The position numbers and the translations under genes were made by a program. This document shows positions 1 through 7,751 of a DNA stretch of 33,283 nucleotides, piece by piece. The stretch lies in assembly GCA_003023535.1 (NCBI GenBank), contig PXSC01000026.1, positions 1 through 33,283 of the forward strand. The letters are read 5' to 3'. The notes under the pieces were generated by a model, which saw only the letters and a list, made by a program, of their open reading frames with translations, was not told the origin of the DNA and ran no database searches. This stretch comes from Halobacteriales archaeon QS_9_70_65. Its GTDB lineage: Archaea > Halobacteriota > Halobacteria > Halobacteriales > Haloarculaceae. The first letter of the stretch is position 1; each line of letters starts with the position of its first letter.

Positions 1-402
1 CTCGAGACGCTCCGCGCGGCGCTCGGGACGTCCGGCGGCGGCAGCACCGCGGCGCGGGTCGAACACCTCCAGTCGCGGGTCGCCGACCTGGAGGCGTACA
101 CCGAGGCGCTTGAGGCGTTCCTCGACGAGGAGGGCGGCGCCGCGGCGGTCGTCGACGACCTCCGGACGGAGCTGGCGACGACGAACGAGCGGCTCGACGA
201 CCTCGAGTCGGAGGTCGCGGCCCTGCGGGCGGCCGTCGACGGGGACGAGGCGAGCGCCGGGCTCGCCGCCCGATTGGACGACCTCGAGGACGACGTCGAG
301 ACGCTGGAGTCGGGGCTGGTCGACGTCGCGGAACTGGGCGACCGGCTGGCGGACGCCCTCGGCGGGCTCGAGTCGCCCGACGACCCGACCCACGAGGGGT
401 GA
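1..402 (+). CDS. Coiled-coil protein, C-terminal part (5' end outside window)
   Basis: Frame 1 is open from the first base to a TGA at 400-402, giving 133 residues of the C-terminal part of a protein. The residues are strongly acidic with regular heptad-like leucines (LQSRVADLEAYTEALEAFL, then ELATTNERLDDLESEVAAL), so the chain is almost entirely predicted coiled coil. There are no cysteines and no membrane segment. It resembles the haloarchaeal conserved coiled-coil proteins grouped as DUF7310, but that name is from memory and uncertain. The next gene starts 55 bp downstream on the same strand and could be co-transcribed. No function can be assigned. Confidence 0.75.
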   Translation, partial: LETLRAALGTSGGGSTAARVEHLQSRVADLEAYTEALEAFLDEEGGAAAVVDDLRTELATTNERLDDLESEVAALRAAVDGDEASAGLAARLDDLEDDVETLESGLVDVAELGDRLADALGGLESPDDPTHEG

Positions 403-457
403 CCGGCCGCCGCCCGGAACCGCGCCGCCTTTACCGGACGAACGCCTCGGGCCAGCA

Positions 458-1327
458 ATGACGACGTTCAGCGTCGCCGTCCCCCGGAAGGGCCGCCCGC
501 TGGAGGCCGTGCTCGAACGGGTGGCGGCGATGGCCGACGCCGAGGCCGTCGCCGACCGGGTCGCCTCGACGCTTCGCTACGAGAAGGCCGTCACGACGGG
601 CGAGCAGACGGCCGATCGACCGGTCTACGAGCGGCTGGCGGAGTACAGCGACATCGATCCCGGCACTCCGGAGTTCACACTGCTCCGGGACGGCCGCCCG
701 GGGCTGCCGCGACGGATCGTCTTCGACAGCCTCCGGGTCGACGTCGGCGACCACGAACTCCGTCTCGTCGGGCGCGAGGAACCGTTCCGCGCGCTCCGGA
801 AACACGAGTTCGCATTCGGCTTCGACAGCGCCGACCTGGTGCTGGAGGAGGTGGTCAACCTGGAGCCGGCGCCGCTGTCGTCGCTGTCGGAGCTGAACGA
901 CCGCATCGACCCACAGGACACCGACGTCCGGGTCATCGGCGGCCTCGGCGACACCGTCCACCACACGCTGCTGTCGACGCCGGACGTCGCGACGGAGCCG
1001 ACCCGGGCGTTCGTCGCCGACCACGAGGGGCCGCTCTGCATCTCGCCGCGGTACGAGCGACTGGTACGGGCAGTGCTCGGCGGCCGGGCGCTGGACGGCG
1101 TCGAGTTCCGCTATCCCGACGACCGCCCGGAGGAGGCCGCCATCGCCTCGACCGGCCTGGGCGTTTATCTCGCCGTGACGGGCTCGACGGCCCGCGACCA
1201 CGGGCTCCGGGTCGGCGAGCGGCTGTTCCCGAGCGAGACCGTCCTACTGGAGAACCCGGCCGAGACCGACGCTGCCGTCGAGGAGTTCGCCGCCGCACTG
1301 ACCGACGGCGCCGCGGTGACCGCCTGA
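458..1327 (+). CDS. HisG-like (periplasmic-binding-fold) conserved haloarchaeal protein
   Basis: Encodes 289 aa from the ATG at 458. The same frame is open further upstream, but that part reads as arginine/serine-rich and overlaps the previous gene, so 458 is preferred. The N-terminus FSVAVPRKGRPLEAVLERV resembles the start of ATP phosphoribosyltransferase (HisG; typically IAVPNKGRL). Near the C-terminus AVTGSTARDHGLRVGERL resembles the HisG segment with the consensus STGTTLRENGL. The middle is not alignable by eye, and there is no other his gene nearby. I infer a divergent member of the HisG type-2 periplasmic-binding fold. Enzymatic activity is not claimed, and it could be a haloarchaeal hypothetical whose similarity is only local. 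Confidence 0.6.
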   Translation: MTTFSVAVPRKGRPLEAVLERVAAMADAEAVADRVASTLRYEKAVTTGEQTADRPVYERLAEYSDIDPGTPEFTLLRDGRPGLPRRIVFDSLRVDVGDHELRLVGREEPFRALRKHEFAFGFDSADLVLEEVVNLEPAPLSSLSELNDRIDPQDTDVRVIGGLGDTVHHTLLSTPDVATEPTRAFVADHEGPLCISPRYERLVRAVLGGRALDGVEFRYPDDRPEEAAIASTGLGVYLAVTGSTARDHGLRVGERLFPSETVLLENPAETDAAVEEFAAALTDGAAVTA

Positions 1328-1440
1328 GCGTCCGGTACGACGTCGAATCCAAGCGTCGTCTCCACGCCGGCGATCGCGCATCCCCGAAAGAACGTGGGTA
1401 CCCCCACAAGAGATTTATTCGTCGTCGCCGCCCGTAAATC

Positions 1441-1935
1441 ATGGAGTTGAAACACGACGGAATCGCCTCCGGAACACCGTCGATCCGGCGGGCGAAACTC
1501 GCCCTCGCGGGACTCTTCCTCGTAGCCCTCGGCGGGTTCGTCGTGGCGACCGTCGGCGTGGCCGTCCGGGGAGTCGGCGAGGTCGTCTCGACCGTCACGC
1601 TTCCGGCGTACCTCGCGGCCAGCATCGCACTCCCGCTGTCGGTCCTCACGGACGCCGGGCGTGGCATCCTCGACTGGACGCGAGACTCCCGGTCGAGCCT
1701 ACCGGTCCGTGACCGGGTGCTCTCGTCGCTCTTCGTCGCGGTCGAAGTGGCGCTCGCGGCCCTGATGCTTCTCGTGTTCAGCGGGCTCGCCTACCTGCGG
1801 CTGACGCAGGCGCCCGGCCCGGGAGCCGGCGGCGTCCTCGTCGGTGGTATGCTGGTGATCAGCCTCGTCGGCAGTTGTCTCGCCGTCGTCGTCCTCATCG
1901 GTGGCGTTGTCGGCATCCAGTCACACTCCGCCTGA
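1441..1935 (+). CDS. Small four-helix membrane protein, unknown function
   Basis: Encodes 164 aa. Four hydrophobic segments are visible at roughly residues 20-42, 48-70, 97-120 and 130-158, separated by short charged loops (the longest, around TDAGRGILDWTRDSRSS, lies between helices 2 and 3). A TATA-like box (GATTTATTC, about 1410-1418) lies about 25 bp before the ATG, which fits leaderless transcription and supports this start. No family is recognised. It sits at the edge of the accessory region; the next gene is on the other strand after a 400-bp gap. Confidence 0.7.
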   Translation: MELKHDGIASGTPSIRRAKLALAGLFLVALGGFVVATVGVAVRGVGEVVSTVTLPAYLAASIALPLSVLTDAGRGILDWTRDSRSSLPVRDRVLSSLFVAVEVALAALMLLVFSGLAYLRLTQAPGPGAGGVLVGGMLVISLVGSCLAVVVLIGGVVGIQSHSA

Positions 1936-2026
1936 CGAGCCACGGAATCTCAGAGTCGCCCGTCAGGCCGTAGCTGACGCCCTCCGTAGCAGAATACGGG
2001 TTTCGATCCGGCTGGCGCTCGCCGCC

Positions 2027-2057
2027 CGATTTGATATAGCAGCATGTGATTTATGCG
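2027..2057 (+). repeat. 31-bp repeat, copy A (inverted relative to copies B and C)
   Basis: This sequence, reading CGATTTGATATAGCAGCATG at its start on the plus strand, recurs on the minus strand at 4636-4666 (copy B, 23 of 31 identical) and 6241-6271 (copy C, 25 of 31 identical). The shared core is ATGCTGMTATATCRAA when read on the minus strand. The copy lies in the 400-bp gene-free gap 1936-2334, in which nothing else is recognisable. It is 278 bp from the end of the integrase gene. Copies A and B face each other around the integrase and its partner, like the ends of an element. Confidence 0.6.
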
Positions 2058-2334
2058 TTCGACGGGTGACCCGGGTCGCTCGCGAAAGAGTCAGAAATAC
2101 GATCGGAACTCCCGCGTTACCGGGGCGGCACGTGCCGGACGGCGGTTCGATCGACACTGCGTCGACCGGAGGAAGCGACGTGCCGAGCGCGGGTCGACCG
2201 TGGGCTCGCTGCCGTCCACTCGGCGGCGGCTCCGACCACGACGCCTCAGACGACTGCGACCTGACCCCCGCGGTACCGTGCCTACATAGAGTGCGACGCC
2301 GACCACGTCGAGGGGATCGAGTACGGACCCGAGG

Positions 2335-3354
2335 TCACAGCAGCGAGTAGATGTTCGCCTCGTAGACCGCCCGCACCCGGTCGCCCCAGTTGTGGGTGTA
2401 CGTGTCGATGATGTCGGTCGCCACGTCCCCGCGGAGGTACTTCACGACGCCCCTGTCGCCGGTTCTGTCCCGGAGGTGGGTGGTGAAGAAGTGCCGGAAG
2501 TAGTGCGGCGTGACGTTCTCGGCGGCGTCGCCGCCGGCCCGGTACCAGCCCTGCTCGGCGGCGCGGTCGGCGACGATCGACCGGACCATCGAAGGCGTTG
2601 CCCGTTTGCCCCACTCGCTCGTCGAACAGAACAGCGCCGGCGAATCGGCGTCCGGCCGGATCGCGAGCCACGTCTTCAACAGCCGCTTCAGCTCGTCGTC
2701 GACCGGGACGACGGTGTCGCGCTTCCGCTTGTTCGAGGCGGTCCGCTTCTCGCCGTTGTACGTCTCGCCCCTCGCCGGGTCGCTGGCGACGAACAGCGAG
2801 TCGGGTCGCCCCTCGAGGGCACCGCGCGGACCGGGATAGATCGCCCGCATCTCCGGGTCCTTGAGGTTGAGGTCCCGTAGGTCGAGATTGCAGCACTCCC
2901 CGACGCGGATTCCGGTCTTCAGTAGCGTCCCGACGAGCGCCCGCTCGAGGGGGTGGCCGAGCGACGCGACGAACGACCGCATCTCCGGGACGGCGATCTC
3001 CCGTCGTGCGGGGTCGGCGTCGATGGACTCGTCCATCTCCTCGGTGACGAGCCCCATCGGGTTGGACTCGTAGACCCCGACCTGCGTCATGTAGGCGTAG
3101 AACCGGTGAACGTAGGAGGCGTAGGAGGCGACGGTGCTGTCGGCGTGGTCCTCACGGATCGAGTGGACCCATGCCATGCACTCCCGGCGGTCGACCGCCC
3201 CGAAATCGCCGTCGACCGACGTCTCGAAGTCCCGGAGGACCCGCTCGTAGGCCGACCGGGTGCGGCCGCTGCGGCCGTGGAAGGTCATCTCCCGTAGAAA
3301 GTACCCGATCGGGTCGTCGGGCCGTGGCGACGCTGTCCGGTCGTCAACGCCCAT
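2335..3354 (-). CDS. Tyrosine recombinase / integrase (XerC/D-type)
   Basis: Encodes 339 aa. It has an N-terminal SAM-like core-binding region (residues ~12-105, with RSAYERVLRDF and SYASYVHRFYAYM) followed by a catalytic domain. Visible catalytic positions are Arg150 (KTGIRVGE), lysines around 209-213 (SNKRKRD, beta-hairpin), the HxxR pair His284/Arg287 (HYFR), and the nucleophile candidate Tyr319 (DIIDTYTH). The usual LGH motif is replaced by YLRGDV, so the fifth catalytic position is unusual. Family role: cuts and rejoins specific sites for integration, excision or dimer resolution. It overlaps the upstream DUF5805-like gene by 11 bp, implying translational coupling. Its length is normal. 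Haloarchaea carry many solo integrases of this kind, so a cellular rather than an element role is also possible. Confidence 0.88.
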   Translation of the reverse strand: MGVDDRTASPRPDDPIGYFLREMTFHGRSGRTRSAYERVLRDFETSVDGDFGAVDRRECMAWVHSIREDHADSTVASYASYVHRFYAYMTQVGVYESNPMGLVTEEMDESIDADPARREIAVPEMRSFVASLGHPLERALVGTLLKTGIRVGECCNLDLRDLNLKDPEMRAIYPGPRGALEGRPDSLFVASDPARGETYNGEKRTASNKRKRDTVVPVDDELKRLLKTWLAIRPDADSPALFCSTSEWGKRATPSMVRSIVADRAAEQGWYRAGGDAAENVTPHYFRHFFTTHLRDRTGDRGVVKYLRGDVATDIIDTYTHNWGDRVRAVYEANIYSLL

Positions 3355-3754
3355 CGTTCACCACCGTGTAGCCGCCCTGTCGGCCGCTGTACCGGACCCG
3401 GTCTTCGGCCTGGAGCTCCTCGAGGGTCTCGTCGAGTCGCTCTTCGATGTCGTCGATTACGCTGGCGAGGAGAGCGTCCCAGTCTGCGGCACCCCGCCCT
3501 TCGAGCACCGCGAGAACCCGACCCTTCAGCCCGTCGACCCCTGGGGTCACGTCCGGAGACGTGGGTTCGTCGCTCCCGTCGGCGAGGTCGAACCCCCGTC
3601 GTCCTGCCTGTACCATCGTTCGGACGTACTCCGCCTGGCTCATGTCGAGTTCCTCGGCCTCCTCGCGCCAACGGTCCCGTTGGCCGGCCGGCACGTACGT
3701 CTGGACCGAAACCCGGTCGCCATTCATATATGAGGTGACGAACTGACGGTACAT
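3344..3754 (-). CDS. DUF5805-like small protein, partner of the integrase
   Basis: 136 aa from the ATG at 3754. Starts at TTG 3757 and at an ATG giving MNGDRVSVQTYVP are possible, but a TATA-like box about 24 bp upstream of 3754 favours leaderless initiation there. The N-terminal half (VSVQTYVPAGQRDRWREEAE, then LDMSQAEYVRTMVQAGRRG) resembles a ribbon-helix-helix-type DNA-binding fold. The C-terminal half (DWDALLASVIDDIEERLDETL, then RVRYSGRQGGYTVVNDG) looks like a small winged-helix domain. I recall this arrangement as DUF5805, commonly beside haloarchaeal integrases, from memory only. The 11-bp overlap with the integrase and the palindrome over its promoter suggest an autoregulated two-gene unit that may control recombination. 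Confidence 0.72.
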   Translation of the reverse strand: MYRQFVTSYMNGDRVSVQTYVPAGQRDRWREEAEELDMSQAEYVRTMVQAGRRGFDLADGSDEPTSPDVTPGVDGLKGRVLAVLEGRGAADWDALLASVIDDIEERLDETLEELQAEDRVRYSGRQGGYTVVNDGR

Positions 3755-3773
3755 CAATCTACGTCAGACACCT

Positions 3774-3791
3774 CGATAAAGGCCCTTATCG
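3774..3791 (-). promoter_or_regulatory. TATA-overlapping palindrome, probable autoregulatory operator
   Basis: CGATAA-AGGCCC-TTATCG is an 18-bp near-perfect palindrome: 6-bp arms plus a central GGCC, with one mismatched pair. Read on the minus strand it contains CTTTATCG, placed about 24 bp before the ATG at 3754, the usual spacing of a haloarchaeal TATA box in a leaderless gene. A protein bound here would block TBP/TFB. The adjacent DUF5805-like protein, which has a predicted DNA-binding half, is the obvious candidate ligand; that pairing is inference. Confidence 0.5.
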
Positions 3792-4611
3792 ATCGAACTG
3801 ACTCCTCAGTCGGCGGCAGAAGCGACGAATATCGACGAACATAAACTGCGTAGGTTCAGATTGGACGATACACGGAAGACGCCCGATCCAGTTCCGGGTG
3901 GTACCGGTACGGCAGCTGCGGGTCGCTCCGAACCGTGATCGAACGCGGTCGAATGACGATTTCTCCACATTTCCTCGCCGACCGATCGGCGGGGATGCCC
4001 GCACGACACCGCCATTGATTCGATGTGACGACCGACGAGGAGCGGAGCAGGGGCGCGAGCGGTCCAACGCGCCGCCGGTGGCCCGTAACTCGTCGCCGTT
4101 CCCGTCCCGACGTGGGTACGAAACCCGAGTTCACGGTAGCGTCGGTCGCCTCTCGATTCCGATGGCACCCCGCCGTGGTGTTACCGGAAATCTGTTGTCG
4201 ACGCCCCGGTCGTGCGTATCGAATGTATCAGCTTCGCTTCTGTCCGGTAGGACGAGCACCGTCTCGTGACCGACTGCTCCGCGTCCTCGATGTGAGAGCG
4301 AGCGGTGTCCGTCCCGATAGCAGACTGCTGCCGTCTCTCCGGTTGCCGGCAGTTACCTGCTACCGCACCGGCCGCGAACCACCGAGACGGCGGCAGGGCC
4401 GCTGCACAACGGCACTCGAAAGCAACGACGAACGGCCTGCAGGTCTGCAGTCCCGACTTGAGGCCGCTGTGAAAGAAGCTAACAGGTACCCCGGGTGTTA
4501 CTCCGACGGACGCGATCCGGCGGCCGGACGTCGATACTCGGCCGGCTGCCGTCTCTGCGTATACACCACCCGGACTTCCTCATTAAAAGTTGCATATATT
4601 ATACTTTTGAT

Positions 4612-4626
4612 CGATAGAATCTATCG
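4612..4626. repeat. 15-bp palindrome beside repeat copy B
   Basis: CGATAGA-A-TCTATCG has perfect 7-bp arms around a single base. It lies in AT-rich DNA 9 bp before repeat copy B (4636-4666). It could be a protein-binding site or part of an element end; no adjacent gene supports a promoter role. Confidence 0.45.
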
Positions 4627-4635
4627 TGTCGGCGG

Positions 4636-4666
4636 CTCGTAAACTGTATGCTGCTATATCAAAAAG
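4636..4666 (-). repeat. 31-bp repeat, copy B
   Basis: Plus-strand core GTATGCTGCTATATCAAA matches copy A (reverse complement, 23/31) and copy C (24/31). The similarity to copy C extends a little further left through GGCGGCTCGTAAAC against GGCGACACGTAAAC. With copy A it forms an inverted pair enclosing the integrase and the DUF5805-like gene (2.6 kb). With copy C it forms a direct pair enclosing the M48 pseudogene (1.6 kb). Confidence 0.6.
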
Positions 4667-5122
4667 CGGTATACGATCGAGGTGACTAACCCTTGGATAG
4701 AGCCGTTTCCGAACTTTTTGCACTTCTGTTGCCGCCGTGAACCGTGTTCCGACGGCAGGTGACCGAACGCCGGCACCCGATAGACTGTTCCGAACCCGCA
4801 GATGAAAAACACTCAGTTGCATTAGTTACAAGGCTTGCAGTACGTGCGAACGAACGTGGAATGCTCTCCGGGTGCCGTGCGGCGAGGCTCCCGACGAGCC
4901 ACCGGTCGCAGTGTATTCGGGACGGTACGATGGCGGCCCGACAGACGCGGGCGGACGTGCTGCGTGTCGCATCTGCCGGCCGGCACGGCAGACCATCGTC
5001 TTCGGACCGGGTTCGAGCCGACGAGGGAAGCGACCGGATATCTCTCGGGAGGCGAGCACGGCTTCGGGACCGTCGGCGGTAGCAACAATCGAGCGACCGT
5101 TCCCGCATGGCGGAGGCCGTAG

Positions 5123-6226
5123 ATGGGCCTCCGGCTCCGCGCGTCCCTTCTCATCCGCACGGCTGTCGCGTCGTGCACCCCGTTCACCTCGGCCCCCGTC
5201 GTCGGCGTGCCGGACGGGGGGCTCGGACTCGTGCTCGCGGAACCGCTCCAGTTGGTCGTCACGAGGCTCGCATCGCTGTCCCGCGTCTCGGCGGTGGTCC
5301 CGTCCCCACCGGCCGCCGTCGCGGCGGCCGGACTCGCCGTCGACTTCGTGCCGTCCGCGGGTGGTCAGCGGTCCGGGCACATACTCAGTTCGAGCGCCCG
5401 CTGCCACGGACGACCCCCCGGAGTCGTGATCGTCGTGGCAGCGGTTCTCGGCTGTCTCTACACGATGGTCGCGCGGCCGTCGGTGCCGGCCGGCCTCCTG
5501 CTTCTCGCGGTCGCCTTCGGCGGCCTCGCCGTCTGGGCGGCGGTCCGAGAGGTCCGACGGCGAATCTCGGGGTCCCGGCCCCGGGTCGTCGCGGACAACA
5601 GTCCGCTGAAGCACACGCCGAATCGCAGGTCGTCTCGACGGTCCGCTGGCTGGCCCAGTCGGCCGGCGTACCGAAGCCGTCCGTCCGAGTCGTTGTCGGG
5701 CGACCGAATCGATGACCGTCGGCAGCGGGGACGACGCCGTTCCGTTGATGTCGTCAGGGTCGGTCGGTGCGCTCCCGGAAGCGGTGCTCGCCCATCTGGT
5801 CGGCGGCGACAGTCGGGTGATGGGCGCAGCCCTCGGGCCGGTGCCGGCGGCCGACGAGTGTATTCGGGAGGAGCCGATCTTGAGGACCGGTTCTGGAACC
5901 TGGTATTCAAACTGCCGAAGCGGTACGGACAGTTCGGCGTCGCGGTACCGCCCCGCGGGCGCGAGCGCGCGGCCGATGTCGCGGCGGCCGAACTGACCAG
6001 GTCGCCGGCGGCGCTCGCAGGCACCCTCAAACGGCTGACCGAGGCGCGGGACAGACCGGAGACCGACCTCCGAGAGTGGAAGCGCTCGGTTACGTGGCCA
6101 TGGGCCTCCTGCCGCCGCCGGAACCCGGCGTCTCGACCGGGCCGTCCCGGATCCACCCGCCGGTCGAAACGCGGGTCGAACACCTCAAATCGACGACCGA
6201 ATCCGCCGAGACGGAGCGGCGACGGC
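5123..6226 (+). pseudogene. Decayed M48-family (HtpX-like) zinc metalloprotease gene
   Basis: Fragments in all three forward frames line up in order with a haloarchaeal M48 protease. There is a hydrophobic N-terminus (MGLRLRASLLIRTAV from 5123; membrane segment near 5430-5550), then VVSTVRWLAQSAGVPKPSV (about 5620-5680, other frame). These are followed by ALPEAVLAHLVGGDSRVMGA (about 5770-5830), FWNLVFKLPKRYGQFGVAV and RAADVAAAELTRSPAALA (about 5885-6010), and finally SRIHPPVETRVEHLKS (about 6145-6190). The zinc-binding HExxH helix is destroyed: the expected AHEVAHLVGGDS reads AHLVGGDS. Intact relatives are membrane-anchored quality-control proteases. At least three frame changes and the lost active site make it non-functional. 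It lies between repeat copies B and C. Confidence 0.75.
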
Positions 6227-6240
6227 CGACTCTCCGGCGA

Positions 6241-6271
6241 CACGTAAACCATATGCTGATATATCGAATCG
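6241..6271 (-). repeat. 31-bp repeat, copy C
   Basis: CACGTAAACCATATGCTGAT begins this copy on the plus strand; it is 25/31 identical to the reverse complement of copy A and 24/31 identical to copy B. It sits just after the end of the M48 pseudogene and marks the right edge of the accessory region. The following 195 bp to the ABC ATPase gene contain nothing recognisable. Confidence 0.6.
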
Positions 6272-6465
6272 ATGCAGCGCGGCCGAAGATCCGGTGACCG
6301 GCAGAATAGGGGCGAATCGGAGTCCAGGCGGTTCCGGACCCGGGTTCGTCCGTTCCGTGTCGGCCTCCGCATCACGTACACGGGGTCGTGAGAATTGCCG
6401 TCGAGTCCCGGTCACCGCGGCGTCCGTACCGTACGATGATCGGAAGAGAACTCGGAGAGCCCGCG

Positions 6466-7605
6466 TCACCGCGTGCCGTCGGGTAGCGTTCCCCGGTCCG
6501 TCGGGAACCAGGCGAGGTCGTGGTCGGCGTCCAGCCGCACGCGAACGTGGTCGTCGAGCGAGACCTCGTCGTCGTGGTTGTGCATACAGCCGACGACATC
6601 GCCGGATTCGAGTTCGACGCGGTAGAGGACGGTCGGCCCGAGGTACCGCCGGTGGACGATCTCGCCGTCGGGGTCGGTCGTCGTCGCCTCGGCGCGGACG
6701 TCGTCCGGCCGGACCATCAGGTCGACCTCGGTGCCGCGGTACTCCTCGGTGAGGCCGTCGACGCGGTTGAACGGGACGCAGCCGAGCGGCGTCTCGACGC
6801 AGCCGTCGGCGACTCGGCCGGAGACGAAGGAGGCGTGGCCGAGGAAGTCGGCGACGAACCGAGAGGCCGGCTGCTGGAAGACGGCCTCCGGCGTCCCGAC
6901 CTGCTCGATGCGGCCGTCGCTCATCACGGCGACGCGGTCGGAGATGGACATCGCCTCCTCCTGGTCGTGGGTGACGGAGATGGCGGTGACGCCGGCGGCC
7001 TTCAGAATCTCTCGCACCTCCTCGCGCATCCGCACCCGCGTGTCGACGTCGAGGTTCGAAAACGGCTCGTCGAGCAGCAGCAGGCTCGGCTCCGGCGCCA
7101 GCGACCGGGCCAACGCGATCCGCTGCTGTTGGCCGCCGGACAGCTCCTCGGGCGGTTTGTCGTCGTGGTCGGCCAGCCCGACCAGCTCCAGCAGCTCGTC
7201 GACCCGCCGGCGTCGCTCCGGCTCCGCACAGTCGTCGATGCCGAAGGCGACGTTTTCCCGTGCGGTGAGGTGCGGAAAGAGGGCGAACTCCTGGAAAACG
7301 ACGCCGACGTCGCGGTCCTCCGGCGGGGTGAAGCCCGCCCCGGAGACCGTCTCCTCGCCGATCCGTACCGTTCCGGCGTCGGGCCGTTCCAGCCCGGCGA
7401 CGAGCCGCAGCGTCGTCGTCTTCCCGCAGCCCGACGGCCCGAGCAGGGTCAGCAGTTCGCCGTCGTACACCGAAAGCGACAGCTCACTGATCACCGACGT
7501 CCCGTCGTAGGACTTCTCCAGTCCGTCGAGTTCGAGCACCGGCTCCCCGCGCGTCCGGGCGTCGTCGGTCGCCTCCGGGAAGCGTTCGAGGAGTTCGCTA
7601 GACAC
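6466..7605 (-). CDS. ABC transporter ATP-binding protein (iron/spermidine/thiamine type)
   Basis: 379 aa from the GTG at 7605, chosen because GAGGTGA, a good Shine-Dalgarno sequence, lies 5 nt upstream; GTG 7614 is an alternative and there is no ATG before the conserved domain. Walker A GPSGCGKT is at residues 56-63, followed by the Q-loop FQEFALF, signature LSGGQQQR, Walker B LLLLDEP and the H-loop SVTHDQEEA. The C-terminal ~90 residues form the TOBE-type regulatory domain of the PotA/FbpC/CysA class. It would energise uptake of a substrate delivered by a binding protein. No permease or binding-protein gene lies on either side in this window, so it is an orphan here. An iron-type operator upstream favours ferric iron as substrate, by inference. 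Confidence 0.9.
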   Translation of the reverse strand: MSSELLERFPEATDDARTRGEPVLELDGLEKSYDGTSVISELSLSVYDGELLTLLGPSGCGKTTTLRLVAGLERPDAGTVRIGEETVSGAGFTPPEDRDVGVVFQEFALFPHLTARENVAFGIDDCAEPERRRRVDELLELVGLADHDDKPPEELSGGQQQRIALARSLAPEPSLLLLDEPFSNLDVDTRVRMREEVREILKAAGVTAISVTHDQEEAMSISDRVAVMSDGRIEQVGTPEAVFQQPASRFVADFLGHASFVSGRVADGCVETPLGCVPFNRVDGLTEEYRGTEVDLMVRPDDVRAEATTTDPDGEIVHRRYLGPTVLYRVELESGDVVGCMHNHDDEVSLDDHVRVRLDADHDLAWFPTDRGTLPDGTR

Positions 7606-7663
7606 GGCCCTCACCTCGACGGCTTGCCGCGGCCGGCGTCTCTGCTCCCATCGTTCACAGTTG

Positions 7664-7679
7664 TTTAGGGAGGCCAAAA
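7664..7679 (-). promoter_or_regulatory. DtxR/Idr-like palindrome upstream of the ABC ATPase
   Basis: TTTAGG-GAGG-CCAAAA is a 6-4-6 palindrome with one mismatch. It resembles the TTAGG-type operators bound by archaeal DtxR-family iron regulators, which often lie over promoters of iron-uptake genes. Read on the minus strand, CCCTAAACAA could act as the TATA box for the ATPase gene. It lies 59 bp upstream of the chosen GTG. Confidence 0.45.
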
Positions 7680-7751
7680 GTACCTTGCGCTCCCGGACGG
7701 TCCCGACCGACGGTCCCCAACGCTTAGGCACGTCCCGCGAGATGCCCGGAC

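Larger units (their letters stand above)
3792..5122. other. 1.3-kb gene-free stretch between integrase operon and M48 pseudogene
   Basis: No reading frame here has the acidic composition of a haloarchaeal protein. The longer open frames (for example 4025-4642 plus) translate to arginine/serine-rich chains with no recognisable fold. The stretch 4580-4720 is clearly more AT-rich than its surroundings (ATTAAAAGTTGCATATATTA near 4582) and carries a short palindrome and repeat copy B. The rest looks like decayed coding DNA similar to the pseudogene that follows, but no gene can be recognised in it. Confidence 0.5.

Noticed and set aside
4025..4642. 205-codon open frame in the gene-free stretch
   Set aside because: Basic, Arg/Ser-rich composition unlike a haloarchaeal protein, no promoter and no recognisable motif.
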